DNA of 64,000 nucleotides from Symsagittifera roscoffensis (lineage: Eukaryota > Xenacoelomorpha > Acoela > Convolutidae), in the NCBI RefSeq assembly GCF_963678635.1, contig NC_087067.1:40446379-40510378 (forward strand). Direction: 5' to 3'. Position 1 is the stretch's first letter, and every line of letters begins with the position of its first letter. Below the pieces are notes generated by a model. That model did not search any database. It was not told the origin of the DNA and was given only the letters and a program-made list of their open reading frames with translations. The translations under genes and the position numbers were made by a program. Positions 11,475 through 22,980 of this stretch are shown one piece after another.

Positions 11475-14400
11475 ATTCCGTATCTTCTATGCTTCCCGTG
11501 ACACAAATGTTGGTAAGTTGATTTTCCGTCGATGATTTTGAATTTGCACCACAAATAACCACAACAACATACTTAAGCCTTGCAATGTTCGTTGATACAA
11601 AAACGTCACACCAATTGTTAATTTGTTATATGTTTCTTGAAGTTTGAAGCGAGGGAGGGACAACTGAAAATTAGGTGTTTGAATGTTTCGCATTCTGAAT
11701 TACAAAAGAACCATTCGGGAGCATTCTCAAGAAAAAAGAACCACCGCTTTTCTTGATCTTTAAACACAGCATATGCAAATTTATAAAGAAAGTTTTTATC
11801 CCAAACATCAAGCATTGATTTATCCCAAGTTTGCCTGCAAATTTAATTAATTTTTTTTCTGAACAGAGATAACGGTTTGCAGCAAAACACAAGCGGGAAA
11901 TTGCAACTTGATTGAAACTACAAATTTGTCAGCAGAAATAACAAATATCTCGCAAATTTGTCTGCAGTGTTATAATTAAACGGCTAATTGTAACGTTTGA
12001 AAATTTTGCAATATCACTCGAACTTATTTCAATAGAGATGTTAGTTTTTCTCAACCAGTTTTTGATTCTTTCGGGAAAATAGATTCTGTTGGCATCAAAC
12101 TATTTTGATCTGACATATTGGAAGCAAAGAAATTGATTATTTTTAGACTTAACCCGCGAGGTTTTTGAATTTGAGAACTCAACAAAAGTTCAAAATTTTC
12201 ACGTCTCTTAGGAGGTGTAAAACAAGACACAAAGTATTTTTGTTTCCTTGACTGTTTTAAAAGGTGATAAATGAGGTATAGAAAGCACTTTATTTTTTCT
12301 TATGGTAATCATCATATGAGTTTGTTTGTAAAAAGTGTCGATTAAGCGAAACAACCTGTCAATACATCGGATTTTGATAAGGCAAAAATCTTGTCTGCAT
12401 GTGAAACTATTTCGGGGCAGAATAACCCGAAACCTTCAACTGCTACTGCATATTCAATTTCTTGAAGAAGGGGTTCGATAAAAACTATAAATAAAAATGC
12501 GGAAAGAGGGCAACCTTGTCTCACACGGCGATGAATTTTGAAGCTGACTGATAAAAAACCATTTATTTCAATTACTGCCTTTGAGTCTAAATACAAAGTT
12601 TCAATAGCTCTAACGGAAAACTCATCAAGGTTTAACACTTTCAAAATTTTGATGAGAAGTGATCTGTCCACTCTGTCCAATGCTTTGGAAAAGTCTAATT
12701 TAACAGCACAAGAACCTCGGTTAGCCAATCGTTCTGGAGTAATCGCTGTTTTCAACTTTCGTATTGCTGTGTGCATTTTTCTTCCAGGCAAATACGAGTG
12801 CTGATGGTTTTTTATAACTGTGCAAAGGTCTTCTTTAATTCTATTAAAGACAACTTAGGCAAAAAATTTTGCCTCAGTATTCATGAGACTGATTGCGCAA
12901 AATTTTTGTACTGCCATGGCATTTTCAGATTTCGGGAGCAGTTTGATTTTTGCTAAAGAAAAAGGGAGTTTTCCACCATGAACAAAATGATTGAAAACTT
13001 TAGCTAAAATTGAACAGAACTCATCAGTGAAATTGAAAAGCTCGCCTACCCCAGACGGCCTTACATCTCGGCTATATAAGTCTTTTACTGATGGTTCTGT
13101 TCAATTTTAGCTATAGCCGAGATGTAAGGCCGTCTGGGGCAGGCGAGCTTTTCAATTTCAGTTTGTTTATATCCAAAGGAATTTCATTATAGCCATAATT
13201 CTCAATTGATTAAAATTTTCGAAATTGATTAAAAATATCCTCATCCGTACGATAAACATTCTGATCCTTTTGAATTCGCTTGATTGAGCTAAAGTTTTGG
13301 CACACCCTCAAAGTATAGGTGGGAGTTTTCTGAAAAATTTGAAAATCTGAAAAATCTTTTTCCTTGGAAACTTTTTGAAGATGTTACAACACCAAATGTT
13401 ATTTTTCAATCAAACTCGGGTTCGGATCTTTTCCGCTGTGGATGCAACCTCTGAGAAAATTTTCTGGATTTTTCAATTTTCAAGTTCTTTCTGATCTATA
13501 CGCTTTTTGTTCTCTTGAATAAACCTCAGAAGGTCACGAATATTTTTCTTAAAAGTTTCGTAACTACTCGGTGATTTATTTTCAAAAAAAATTTTCAAAG
13601 CTTCACGAATTAAGCTGGCGTTGTTTTTAAAAATTTCTTCATTTAACTCCCAGTAACTAGGGCCGCGTTGATACAAGTTAGATGGCTTAACAAATACGTG
13701 TAAGAGCCAGAAAATGATATTTTAGTGCTTTGCGTGCTTTACGTGTCAGAAATTGATATTTGAGTGCTTTGCATAGAGCCATGATCTCTTCCGAAAATCA
13801 TAAAAACATAATCTACGAGCGCAAAAGTGTTATGTTGTTTGTCATAATGTGTATAATCACGAAAATCATTCTTGAGAGCGAAATCAACAAAAAAAAACAA
13901 TCAAGAAATTGTTCTTTGAGTTCGGTAAATCGTTTGATATGTGCATCATCTCACTTTAGTAATGAAGAATTGTCAACATTGTCATAACTCAGCGCATTAA
14001 AATCACCCATGAGAGTTTTCAATTTTTTTGGGGGTAAGAATCTGGTGCTTAATTTCAGGGAATTCAAGGTTGATTGGATGGAATTTGGGTTCGCACAAAC
14101 ATTGATAACAAACAATCAAGTTTGACAATCTTTAACAGTTAAAAACCTGTACTTGAAGCTTTTTTTTGCAGGACTCAAGTTTGAATACCATAACGTAATG
14201 AAACCACTAGAATTATTTAAATCCGGTATGAAATCAAAGAAAACATTATATTTATCCAGAAAACTCAGATGCAAATTTGTAAGATTTGATATTTTTGCTT
14301 ACTGAATGCACAAAAGGAAACTGGGCGTTTTGTTTAATACTTGGCATTTTTTGATAAGTGAGTGTAATTTAGCTGGATTTCCTATGCTCAAAATATTAAC

Positions 14401-14510
14401 GGAAAAAATGAATGGTTTTTTGCACATATGAATTTCGCTAAAACTTCCCTCCAAACAAGTCTTTTCCTTAATTTTTATATTTCATTTTAGGCCCTCTCTT
14501 CCGCGTTAAC
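11475..14510 (-). pseudogene. LINE-A ORF2 (endonuclease-RT), decayed
   Basis: Minus-strand ORF2 of an L1/Tx1-like LINE, alignable along its length with LINE-B (49.4-54.8 kb). The endonuclease part (about 14.5-13.5 kb) is full of stops. The RT part is clearest at 12,342-12,791: YLPGRKMHTAIRK, LDFSKALDRVD (the active form is AFD), RQGCPLSAFLF, and HADKIF where a working RT has YADD. The C-terminal frames (11,487-11,892) keep a Cys/His cluster, CNSECETFKHLIFSC, typical of the ends of L1-type ORF2 proteins. The palm Asp pair is lost, so this copy is inactive. Its ORF1 lies at 20.67-21.8 kb, separated by the inserted LTR element. Confidence 0.85.
13029..13159. repeat. 48-bp inverted repeat inside LINE-A
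   Basis: Arms 13,029-13,076 and 13,112-13,159 are reverse complements with one mismatch, separated by 35 bp. The spacer itself contains the complement of bases just upstream of the left arm (about 13,003-13,027). LINE-B lacks this fold-back at the same site (50.17-50.25 kb). It therefore arose in this copy, probably by template switching. Confidence 0.9.
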
Positions 14511-15443
14511 GTGACATTCGACCAGAATGCAGTCAAACTGCATAGCGACTTCGAATTTTTAATGTGACAGTGAACTGATAAGAATGGCGGTTTTGGCGGA
14601 TTAGTAGTGTTAATGCTTTCGCCATGCTTTCGCAGTCTGTAATCATACTGATTTGACAAATCGGGAATGGGAAGTTTAGCGTGACGTAATAAATTTTTAA
14701 ATTCGTTCCAAAATCAAGACACGTCACGACCTTGAAATTTCGCGACAACTGAAAGTGAGAAAAACACAACAACAATGTTCGTTGAAAAAGACGAGGTGAA
14801 CGACAAGCCTACGACACAAATTGAAATACTAATAGAGATTTTTGTTTTAAGACTATTCCGAGTTGTAACGATTGTGCAACTAGAATCGTTATAAAGCAAT
14901 TCCCGTGAACCAAGAAGGATGTTGGTTCCAGAAAGAAGACAAGACTGTTCTTTAACGTGAATCCAGAATCCGAAGAGTCTCGGGAAGAGAGCTTGAACTT
15001 TATTTTAACAATTTTTAGCTTCCTGGAATGTCCTAGAATGAATTAAAAACATCTAAATTCGTTTTCAGATAAAGAGAAGCTAGGAGTTGAGGGAAAAGGT
15101 TGATATATCTCCAATGGGAATGACGAATTTTATCTACTGAACAAAAACAATAGTAACAAAATAAATAGGTAGTTGCTCTGTTTTCAGGAGTGAACTCGTG
15201 GTCTGGCAATTCTGAGACCCAGCCATGAGCTCACTATTACTGCATGTAACTAAGTTAATCTGAGCGTTCTGACCGAAGCCAAAAACAGTAATGGTTTTAT
15301 CGACCCGGCGTTGAAAGGAACGCACAAAGAACTGGCTTTGGTAGAGACGGTTAAAAGCATGGAGAGTTCTGTTTAGACGCTAGCCAGTTGTTTTACAACC
15401 TAGCTTTATTTTCCGTCGAACGAACTATTGGGCGAATGTTACA
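14511..15443 (+). repeat. 5' LTR of the plus-strand element
   Basis: Starts TGACATTCGACC, which mirrors its own end GGGCGAATGTTACA. The last ~400 bp match the 3' LTR at 20,266-20,668. Upstream blocks (AGACTGTTCT, CTGGAATGTC, CTCCAATGG) align in order with the reverse complement of the Gypsy LTR at 27.2-27.87 kb. The first ~520 bp have no clear partner in the 3' LTR, so either that LTR is a different variant or my left boundary is too far out. Confidence 0.55.
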
Positions 15444-16095
15444 TATATCTTTTTATGGCGCTACTGGGTGTTATTCTTTTTAACATCATGTCCGGCAGAA
15501 CCGTTAACGAGCACTCCGCGCCTAACGGATGGTCAAATTAAGGCCCTTAGCACAAGGGCGGAACGCTAGTTTGGTCGAAACGTCGAAGCCTTCCGAATTC
15601 CTGGATTTAGTTTTTGTTTTCAGTCGATATGTATTTCCGGATTCCCAGCTTTATTTTCCGTCAATATGTACTTCCGGCTGTATGTTACATATATCTTTTT
15701 ATGGCGCTACTGGATGTTATTCTTTTTAACATCATTGCCGGCAGAACCGATAACGAGCACTCCGCGCCGAACGGATGCTCAAATTAAGGCCCTTAGCACA
15801 AGGGCGGAAGGCTAGTTCGGTCGGAACGTCGAAGCCTTCCGGATTCCCGAATTTAGTTTTTGTTTTCAGTCGATATGTACTTCCGGATTCCCAGCTTTAT
15901 TTTCCGTCGATATGTTTTTCCGGGCGAATGTTACAGATATCTTTTTATGGCGCTACTGGGTGTTATTCTTTTTAACATCAGTGCCGGCAGAACCGTTAAC
16001 GAGCACTCCGCGCCGAACGGAGGCTCAAATTAAGGCCCTTAGCACAATGGCGGAAGGCTAGTTTGGAACGTGGAAGCCTTCCGGATTACTGGATT
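15430..16095 (+). repeat. 246-bp tandem repeat in the leader, 2.7 copies
   Basis: Units start at 15,430, 15,676 and 15,922 (exact period 246 bp) with (g)ggcgaatgttacatatat. Each contains the LTR 3' end, the ATGGCGCTACTGG block that follows it, and the leader up to the next 'ccgtcgatatg'. Because 246 is divisible by three, one 66-codon frame recurs in the first two units (15,529 and 15,775), but it resembles nothing and I do not call it a gene. The unit duplicates the LTR/primer-binding-site junction. Confidence 0.9.
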
Positions 16096-16813
16096 TAGTT
16101 TTTTACCCTAGTTAAGACCGAAAATTTGTGAATCCTGAAGGGTGAGGGGATTGGCCGTCCCGTCATTCCTTGAGCGGTACATGACCAAAAATACTTAAAG
16201 ATATACAAGAAACCACACAAAAAGTCGTATAGTACCCAAGAAAAACCAAAAACAAAAAAGACGAGTTTTGATACGACCCTCCCAGTTTGATGTTGATAGA
16301 TATATTATTGTTACAGGCATTTATGTCAGACAAAATCGTTACGATCGAAATTCTGGCCTGTTTCTGGTTCCTGTACTGTAGGGGTGTTTGAGTATTTAAG
16401 CAATTTAATGCAAATTTGCGCTCAATACGGAGAGGTCTTGGGATCAGAGCGGAAGACTGTTGTATATCGTTAACACGTTTTGTATCCCTTTTGGTACAGA
16501 AATTAAGATATCAATCTGTGGGGGGCCTGAAAGTGACTGCAGAATGATATATTTGTGCCTCCTAATCTAGAGACACGTCTGGGAGTGGACCTAGAAATAC
16601 TTACCAGCAGTGCTCCAGGTGCCACAGAGCTCCAGCGAGCCGGGCAAAGAACGGACGTACTGGACGACTGGGAAAACCGCCAGTGAGGAGGACTATTCAT
16701 CGCGACGGAGATTAGGACCTGTCAACTTAAAAGCGGACACGACATAAGGCAGCTCAAGATCGGAAACAACGAGTACAAGCCGAGAAGAGCGACGTCCAGA
16801 CGGAAATTTTTTA
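16096..16813 (+). other. Leader of the plus-strand LTR element
   Basis: About 0.7 kb between the tandem repeat and the first ATG of the SGNH-like frame. No gene is supported. Short frames are present but without motifs. Confidence 0.4.
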
Positions 16814-19681
16814 ATGTTGTCGAGACTCATACCTTCTTCCTGGCATGTCTATAAACAAGACCTGATGAAATTGAATCTTCAAATGGTGAAATTTGCGGCC
16901 GACGCTATGATGATGCTGAATGGAGCTAGGCTCTCTGTGAACGGATTATACTCGATCGCGGGAGTCGACTGGTTGATAGCAGCTGGCATCAACTTTAGCT
17001 CCACGACGACCTTGCGATTTGCTGATCTAGAGGTACTACCCTCAAACAACACTATGGATCTAGTAAATGCCAGAGCTTTGCAGGATGTACGAATGAACCA
17101 TGGCGAAGGAAACCGAGAAGAAAATCCAGGAAGATTTTTGACGACGAGAGCACCAATAGGACAGCATGTGAAGATGTTCAAGCAAGTGCGAGCACCTCCA
17201 TCTCATGTGAAAGAAAGGGCTTATCCGAAGCAAAAAGCGCAAGAGGGTGATGTCGAGAGATATGGCTAGCTGAAGTTTCGGATGGATGAGACCATCTTCG
17301 CGGCGTACGACAAGGTGGAAAAGAGGAATGCCTATATATTAGTGATTGCAAGCTCGGACTTTGTGCATACTTCCAAGTCCTTGTTCTGGCGTGACGTGAT
17401 AATGCTCGCGGCAACCGACCTAGGCTTGATGCAGTCTGTATCAATGGCTATTGGGGTCCAACGACAAACAGAAATGAACCCGATAACAATCGTGTTCACC
17501 GGCTTAAACGATCACTTATATAGTAGGGGTTTCCTGAGCAGACTCAGAGAGCCTACAATGGTGGCGGAAGATGCAGTGTGGCCAGCAATCAAAGACATTC
17601 TTGAATCAATGGTCGAGATAAGGGATACACTAAAAGAAGGAGCATTCACCAAAACAACACCAAAAGCTGTATTTGCTTTGTCTCCCGGATGGATTTGATA
17701 TGCACATCTACCGGATGGATTGAAATTCGTGTACGCGATGGTGGCACTACTCTCAGAAGGGAATTTTGATGTGATCATATCTGCTCCGAACCCCAAAGTC
17801 GAAGTGAAAAACCTGAGACTAGTTAGGGCAGAATTGCCGGCAGTGTGGTCGGACATCTCAAACGCCAAGAGAGGGTTCAAAGGCCATTCGCTAAACATGT
17901 TAGTACTGGATGGGGTTTTGGGGTTGGAACTGTCCAGTTTTAGCAGGCAGCTCAAATTAAAGCCAGGAATCAACGATGATCATCGAGTGATAGTGGCGAT
18001 GTCCAATTACTTGTGGTTCAGAGGAATGGAGATAAAACAAGAAGGAGAGAAGAGACAGAACCTCAAAGAAACGAAAGCTCACTTGGAAGCGGTGGTTTTG
18101 TGAACGATACCAGAGGCCAACAAGTGGCTGAACTTGACTCCTTGAGTAGCAGCATTGGGCGCGGACGCTTTCGAGCGAGGCCCGGTGATGATTAAGAAGA
18201 TTCACGCCTACCTGTTGGAAGAGTTGAATCTAGCGGAGAATGCGGAGGAAAAGTAAGCCGAATTCGTGAACAGGATGTGGCAAGTAACTCTTGAAGTTTT
18301 TTGTACGCAGAATCTATGGGGAGAAGAAGGGTACAATAGGACCGACAGCATGTTAGAAAAGTTAGGAGCAGGATGGACCGCGTCCTTCCTGGCGAAAGTC
18401 CAACCCGCACTCTCTCGATACCTGACAAAAAAATTCCTTAAAGCGATTACAGAATTGTTGATAGTAGTGATCCTAGCATTGTTCCTGACGTTCGGAGCCG
18501 AAAATTTTGTGAATGGACCAGTGCTACTGCTCACCGAGGGAGTACATAACCTGCGACTGGACGGTTTCCTGACACTAATTGCAATCACCCATGGGAACTT
18601 GGGAGGGCTGATGAATTTAACCCGCTACCCCGAGCAAATGAAAGAAAACATGAGGAAATTTGATATGAAGAGATGATCCACGGACTCATGCACATAAGTA
18701 TGAGATCTGAAACACACTGTAATCCAGTACCTCCTACAGCAGAATCGCTTTGGAACAGGAGAAGACGAAACGATTGAAAAAGAAGATGTGCCACGTCATG
18801 CAGAAGGCATGGCCCTATTAACTGACTTGAGCCCGGTTATGAGGATCAATCCCTTAGCGTTGATCAGGGGAACCACAAAAATTGTGACGGTGATATATGG
18901 TCCCGCAGTAACATTCGCGTTCCCTGGCGTTAAGTTGGACGCGTATAGAAGGTCGGCATTGCACCTGAACCTCATTTAAGCAATGGATGGGAGCGAACTC
19001 AATTGATGAGCGAAGATTTGCCGTTCGCAAAGATATCAGAGCCAGAGATGACAGCAATAAACTTTGATGATCATTTCCGTGACCGAATGGGTGAAGATGA
19101 CAGATGGCATGTCGAAGTTTTCCCGAAACTCTGGAACTTGAGGCCCATTTATAAGATGAATGGAGAAATAACAATAATTCATCGTTTGATGGTCTCGTAC
19201 CACAAAGTGAGAGAAAAGACGAAGGCTGGGGCGACAACAAGAAGCTGCCAGAAGAAAAACCAGAATTCCCCCTGATCAGAAGGATGTTGTACAAACTCCC
19301 AGGTTAAGAGCCTTTGAACTGGATGAAAGGAGAATGGCAAAGTTTTCTGAGACGATGGACCCGTGCTTCGTGGGCAGGAGCGCTTCCGTAATGCAAAACA
19401 CGCAGTTTGCGTACACGGATGAATCGAGGAGGAGACGAATGACCGAAACAGCCACTCTGAAACCCGGAAGATTTGACAAAGAGTGGGCGAAATTGGACCT
19501 GGCGCCATTGAACATGAGAGGCATGGCAGACTTGCAGGAAGCGGCGCTAACCATAATGAACGTAAAGCCGGAATTGGCAATAAGCGGGAAACTGTTGAAA
19601 AGGACTGCACTAGCACCCTTCGGCTGTGAAGAAGTCAAGAAAAGAAAAACGACAAAAGCGAAGAAGAAAACACAGAAGTGA
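16814..19681 (+). pseudogene. Decayed SGNH-hydrolase-like ORF of the LTR element
   Basis: One frame can be followed from the ATG at 16,814 to about 18,980, with in-frame stops but no frameshift. It is regained at 19,265-19,681. It is homologous to the two SGNH ORFs of the Gypsy element. Matches are an N-terminal helical domain (VYKQDLM against IYQRLID), TGLNDHLYSRGFLSRL (block III, GSNDHLQSRGLLSRL there), FALSPG, LPAVWSDISNA, LVLDGVLGLEL, INDDHRV (block V; the first Asp is Asn here), GADAFERGP, and the C-terminal ESRRRR region. Stops include TAG near 17,267 and TGAs near 17,696, 18,101 and 18,149; the last aligns with an Arg in the Gypsy copy, as CGA to TGA would give. About 18.25-19.26 kb holds sequence absent from the Gypsy ORF, including a hydrophobic stretch (LLIVVILALFLTF). 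Confidence 0.8.
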
Positions 19682-20265
19682 ACAAAGGAGCAACGAAGGA
19701 GAAGATGTTAACACCAGATTTGTTTCCGTAAGAAAAACTCAAATGAGAAACTAAGCAACTAAGCTTGCAGTTCAAACTGAATCAAAGAAAACTATTAGTT
19801 GATTTTTGAAGTTAAGAATTTGTTGCATTTATAAATTTGCATTGTAATTTTAGTTAATGGCTTTAGAGACACTTACTATTCATCTAGAGATGCTTGAGTG
19901 AAGAGTATATCAAATATTCTAGCCTGCATGATTGTTTTTATTCAACTAAGACGACTGATCACTTTCTGGTGATATGAAGTGATAGGGTAATCTCTTGAAG
20001 AAGGAGATTGTTTCATTGTTCCTTCTAACCACCAAGTTCCTTAATTTTAATATTTAGGACCAATAACAACTAAATTTCCGAAAGGAAGAAGCATAGTAGG
20101 AATTTTTTAATTTGTTGGTTGGCAGGACCGTCCTGTTTCCCAACAATTTTTAAACTCAGGAGAAAAAATTTTAAATCGAGACGTTGGCATTAAAAGTCAG
20201 AAAAAAAATTTATCTTAAGCCATATACTTGAGAGTGCATATTATCGGAAGCAATTGGAAGAATTT

Positions 20266-20668
20266 GAATGAATAACATCTAAATTCGTTTCCAGATAATG
20301 AGGAGCTATGAGTTGAGGGAAAGGGTTGATCCATCTCTAATGTGAATGATGACTTTATCTACTGAACAAAAACAAATGTAACATAATAAATAAGTAGTAG
20401 CCCTAATTTTAGGAGTGACGTCGTGGTCTGGGATACTGAGACACAGCCATGAGCTCACTATTTTTGCATGTTACTAAGTTAATCTGAGCAATCTGACAGA
20501 AGCCCAAAACAGTAACAATTTTGTCGACCCGATGTTGAAAGGACCAAGCAAAGAATTGGCTTTGGTAGAGACGGTTAAAAGCATGTAGAGCTGTGTTTAG
20601 ACGCTAGCCAGTCGTTTCACAACCTAGCTTTGTTTTCCGTCGATAAGTACTTCCGGGCGAATGTTACA
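20266..20668 (+). repeat. 3' LTR of the plus-strand element
   Basis: Matches 15,037-15,443 from 'acatctaaattcgttt' through GTAGAGACGGTTAAAAGCATG to the shared end GGGCGAATGTTACA. A third copy with the same flanks is at 26.18-26.584 kb. Confidence 0.8.
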
Positions 20669-21800
20669 TAAAACTGACCACGATGTTGGTGAAAACCTCT
20701 TTTTTTGTAAGCTTTCTTCTGTCAGAGGAACATTTCCATTTGTTATTTTCGAAATTTAAATATTATTTTTTTGCTGAGTAGGAATGAAAATCCACGACCT
20801 GATTGTTGAGAACCTCATCCTTTTGTTTTTCTTCGCTTGGAGTTGCTGCACTGTTTGTTTTAGATTCATTAACAAAAACTAGATGGTGGAGTTTCAACAT
20901 TCTTTCCTTCGACAATTTAGCTACCATTACAAAACTTATCTCTGGTTGTTTCGTCATCGTTTTTCTGATCGGTGGCATTATTGGAGCTTGGTTTTTGTGG
21001 GGACTGATTATTTGGATTAATGGTTTTTTGGTTTCCTATGTTGCGCCAATCATCGTGATGACCTTTTCTTGGCGTCGAAATATCTTGAATTTTTGACAAT
21101 CATGTAGTGACGGTATGTGAAACGAGATTTCTACACCTTCCCACATTTTAAAGCCATCCATTTTCAATTTGTATGACCAGTCCATCAGCTTTTTCTCTTG
21201 TTCTTCGTTTTGTATTTCAACTTCGAAAATTTTGCTTTCTCTGTGTAAATATACTGACCCGGTTCAGTTACGATACAGGTCTCACGTTGGAATATAGGGC
21301 TATGAATTTGGTCTTCTGGCAATTGGAGAATTAATTTCGCTTCGATATCGTTGCATACGTAAGGCAAATTCAACGATTTGAGTTTGGCTAGTTTGATGTA
21401 AATGTTCTGGGGTCTATGAGACCTTGGATATTATCCCATGGGAAATACCGTCCTGTTAAGTAGAATGATTCCTTCGCTTTTCATGCTAGTTATGAATTGC
21501 TCTGCTTCGGGGGAGCAATAACTGTCAGTGTATGAAGTTTGCGGTCATCGTTTTTCACAGTTATTGTCTTTGAGATTGTCATCTTCTGTTGCCTTGTTGT
21601 GGGGAATTGTTTCAGTATATCGGACGCACAACTTCGATATGAATGCGCCAGATTTTCAGCTGACTTTAAATTTTCTCTCAAGAATGAGGGGATGATTTTG
21701 ATTATATGGACTTGTTTTGTTTCTTTCGTCGATTTGTTTGCTGTTAGCGCATTTCTGAAATTTGTCTCCGATTCTATCAGCACTTCATGAGTAATTGGTA
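20669..21800 (-). pseudogene. LINE-A ORF1, decayed
   Basis: Minus-strand homologue of the intact LINE-B ORF1 (54,972-56,069). It is broken into frames at 21,490-21,783, 21,185-21,373, 20,917-21,099 and 20,763-20,978. Shared landmarks are NFRNALTANKST, LPYVCNDIEAKLILQLPED, the ETCIVTEPGQY segment and the Glu/Asn-rich tail. The start is altered: the LINE-B N-terminus is replaced by the flanking monomer repeats. It is separated from its ORF2 (11.5-14.5 kb) by the LTR element. Confidence 0.85.
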
Positions 21801-22695
21801 CATTAACATCGAACTTTTTTTGAATTGTAAATTATATAATTTTTTTAGCTGATAAATTCATTATCAATATGTACATTAAATAACATCATATTTATCGAAA
21901 GCAACTCATCGAGTTAGTAACCTAATTGTTGGCACAAGAAATACCTTGTGAATTGTTAAGAGCTCGTCTAGATAGTTTCTGAACTGTTTCTTTAATTTTT
22001 TTGTTCAAAAGGATACTGGGTGTCCTGATCGGCAAACTGTTTTTTTGTGCTTAAAATACATTTTTTAGTACCGGATTCAGAACATCCTGGTACGCTTGAA
22101 ATATCTACCTTCTACTTCTTAACAGTTTTTGTTCAATTTTACTCTTTTTTTTGTTCAATTTTACTTTACATTTATCGGATTCCGGGTATCCTGGTTTGTT
22201 GCTGAAGTCTGAAGAAGGCAAAAACATCAACCATATTGCATACGTGTTTTTTTTTGCGTTCAAATTTTTTTTTTTTTCAAATTGTAAATTAAATTTTTTT
22301 AGTTGAGAGTTTCATAATCAATATGTAAATCAAATAACATCAAATTTGTCGAAAACAACTCATCGAGTTAGTAACCTAATTGTTAACACAAGAAACACCT
22401 ATAAATTGTTGAGAGCTCTTCTAGATAGTTTCTGAACTGTTTCTGTACATTTTTTGTTCAAACGGATACTGGGTGTCCTGGTCGGCAAATTGTTTTTTGT
22501 TCTCTCTGTGACTTGTGCTTAAAATACATTTTTGGTACCGTTTACAGAGTATCCTGGTACTCTTGAAATATCTACTTTTTACTTTTACTATTCTACCAGC
22601 AGTTTTTGTTCAAATGATATTACTTTTACCGGATACCGGGTATCCTGGTTTGTTGCTGAAGTCTAACATATCCTTGTAGTTTTTATCAGAAGGAA
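21801..22695. repeat. Two tandem ~450-bp monomers
   Basis: Units begin near 21,815 and 22,262 with 'ttttgaattgtaaatta', then 'ttgagagtttcataatcaatatgta', 'actcatcgagtta', and three GGATACC-type palindromes each. They lie between LINE-A ORF1 (upstream in its sense) and the LicD promoter. The same pair recurs at 48.34-49.25 and 51.53-52.44 kb. Position and tandem form resemble LINE 5'-UTR promoter monomers, but the pair is also found joined to LINE 3' ends, so it may be an independent repeat. Confidence 0.8.
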
Positions 22696-22888
22696 CATAT
22701 TTCAAACATATTTTTGCGTTTTTATAAAGTGACATTTTCAAAGATAAAATTTCGATTCAGTCGTTCGAAGTTCTGTGAAATTCTGAAATTAGCTTATTTA
22801 CATACGTAAGATGAGCAAATTAGTATCTATAATTTTAGTCGAGACAGATTTGTTTCTAATAAAAAAACTTGAAAATTAATCGCCCCTC

Positions 22889-22897
22889 TATAAATAG
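22889..22897 (+). promoter_or_regulatory. TATA box of LicD copy 1
   Basis: TATAAATAG, conserved with its surroundings in the second copy (56,434-56,442). It lies 92 bp upstream of the LicD ATG, so transcription would start near 22,920 with a ~60-nt leader. Confidence 0.6.
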
Positions 22898-22980
22898 TTT
22901 CGAATCTTTTGTTTTTTTTGTGTCACTGCTAAAGCTTCTTATTTAAAGTTTTGAAATGCTGGAAGAAATTCTCCGAGAGT

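Larger units (their letters stand above)
14511..20668 (+). mobile_element. Plus-strand LTR element without pol
   Basis: LTR ends lie at 14,511-15,443 and about 20,266-20,668; both finish in GGGCGAATGTTACA. Sequence on either side is LINE-A (ORF2 to the left, ORF1 to the right). The uninterrupted LINE-B reads 'gtgttaaaactgacc' at this junction (about 54,890), so the element was inserted there. A short TTAA-like target duplication is plausible. The inside holds a duplicated leader and one decayed ORF homologous to the SGNH ORF of the 21-kb Gypsy element. I see no Gag, protease, RT or integrase. Its LTR shares blocks with that Gypsy element's LTR (for example GCCAGTCGT and GGGCGAATGTTACA), so it is a related, dependent element. 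Its left edge is less certain than its right. Confidence 0.75.
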
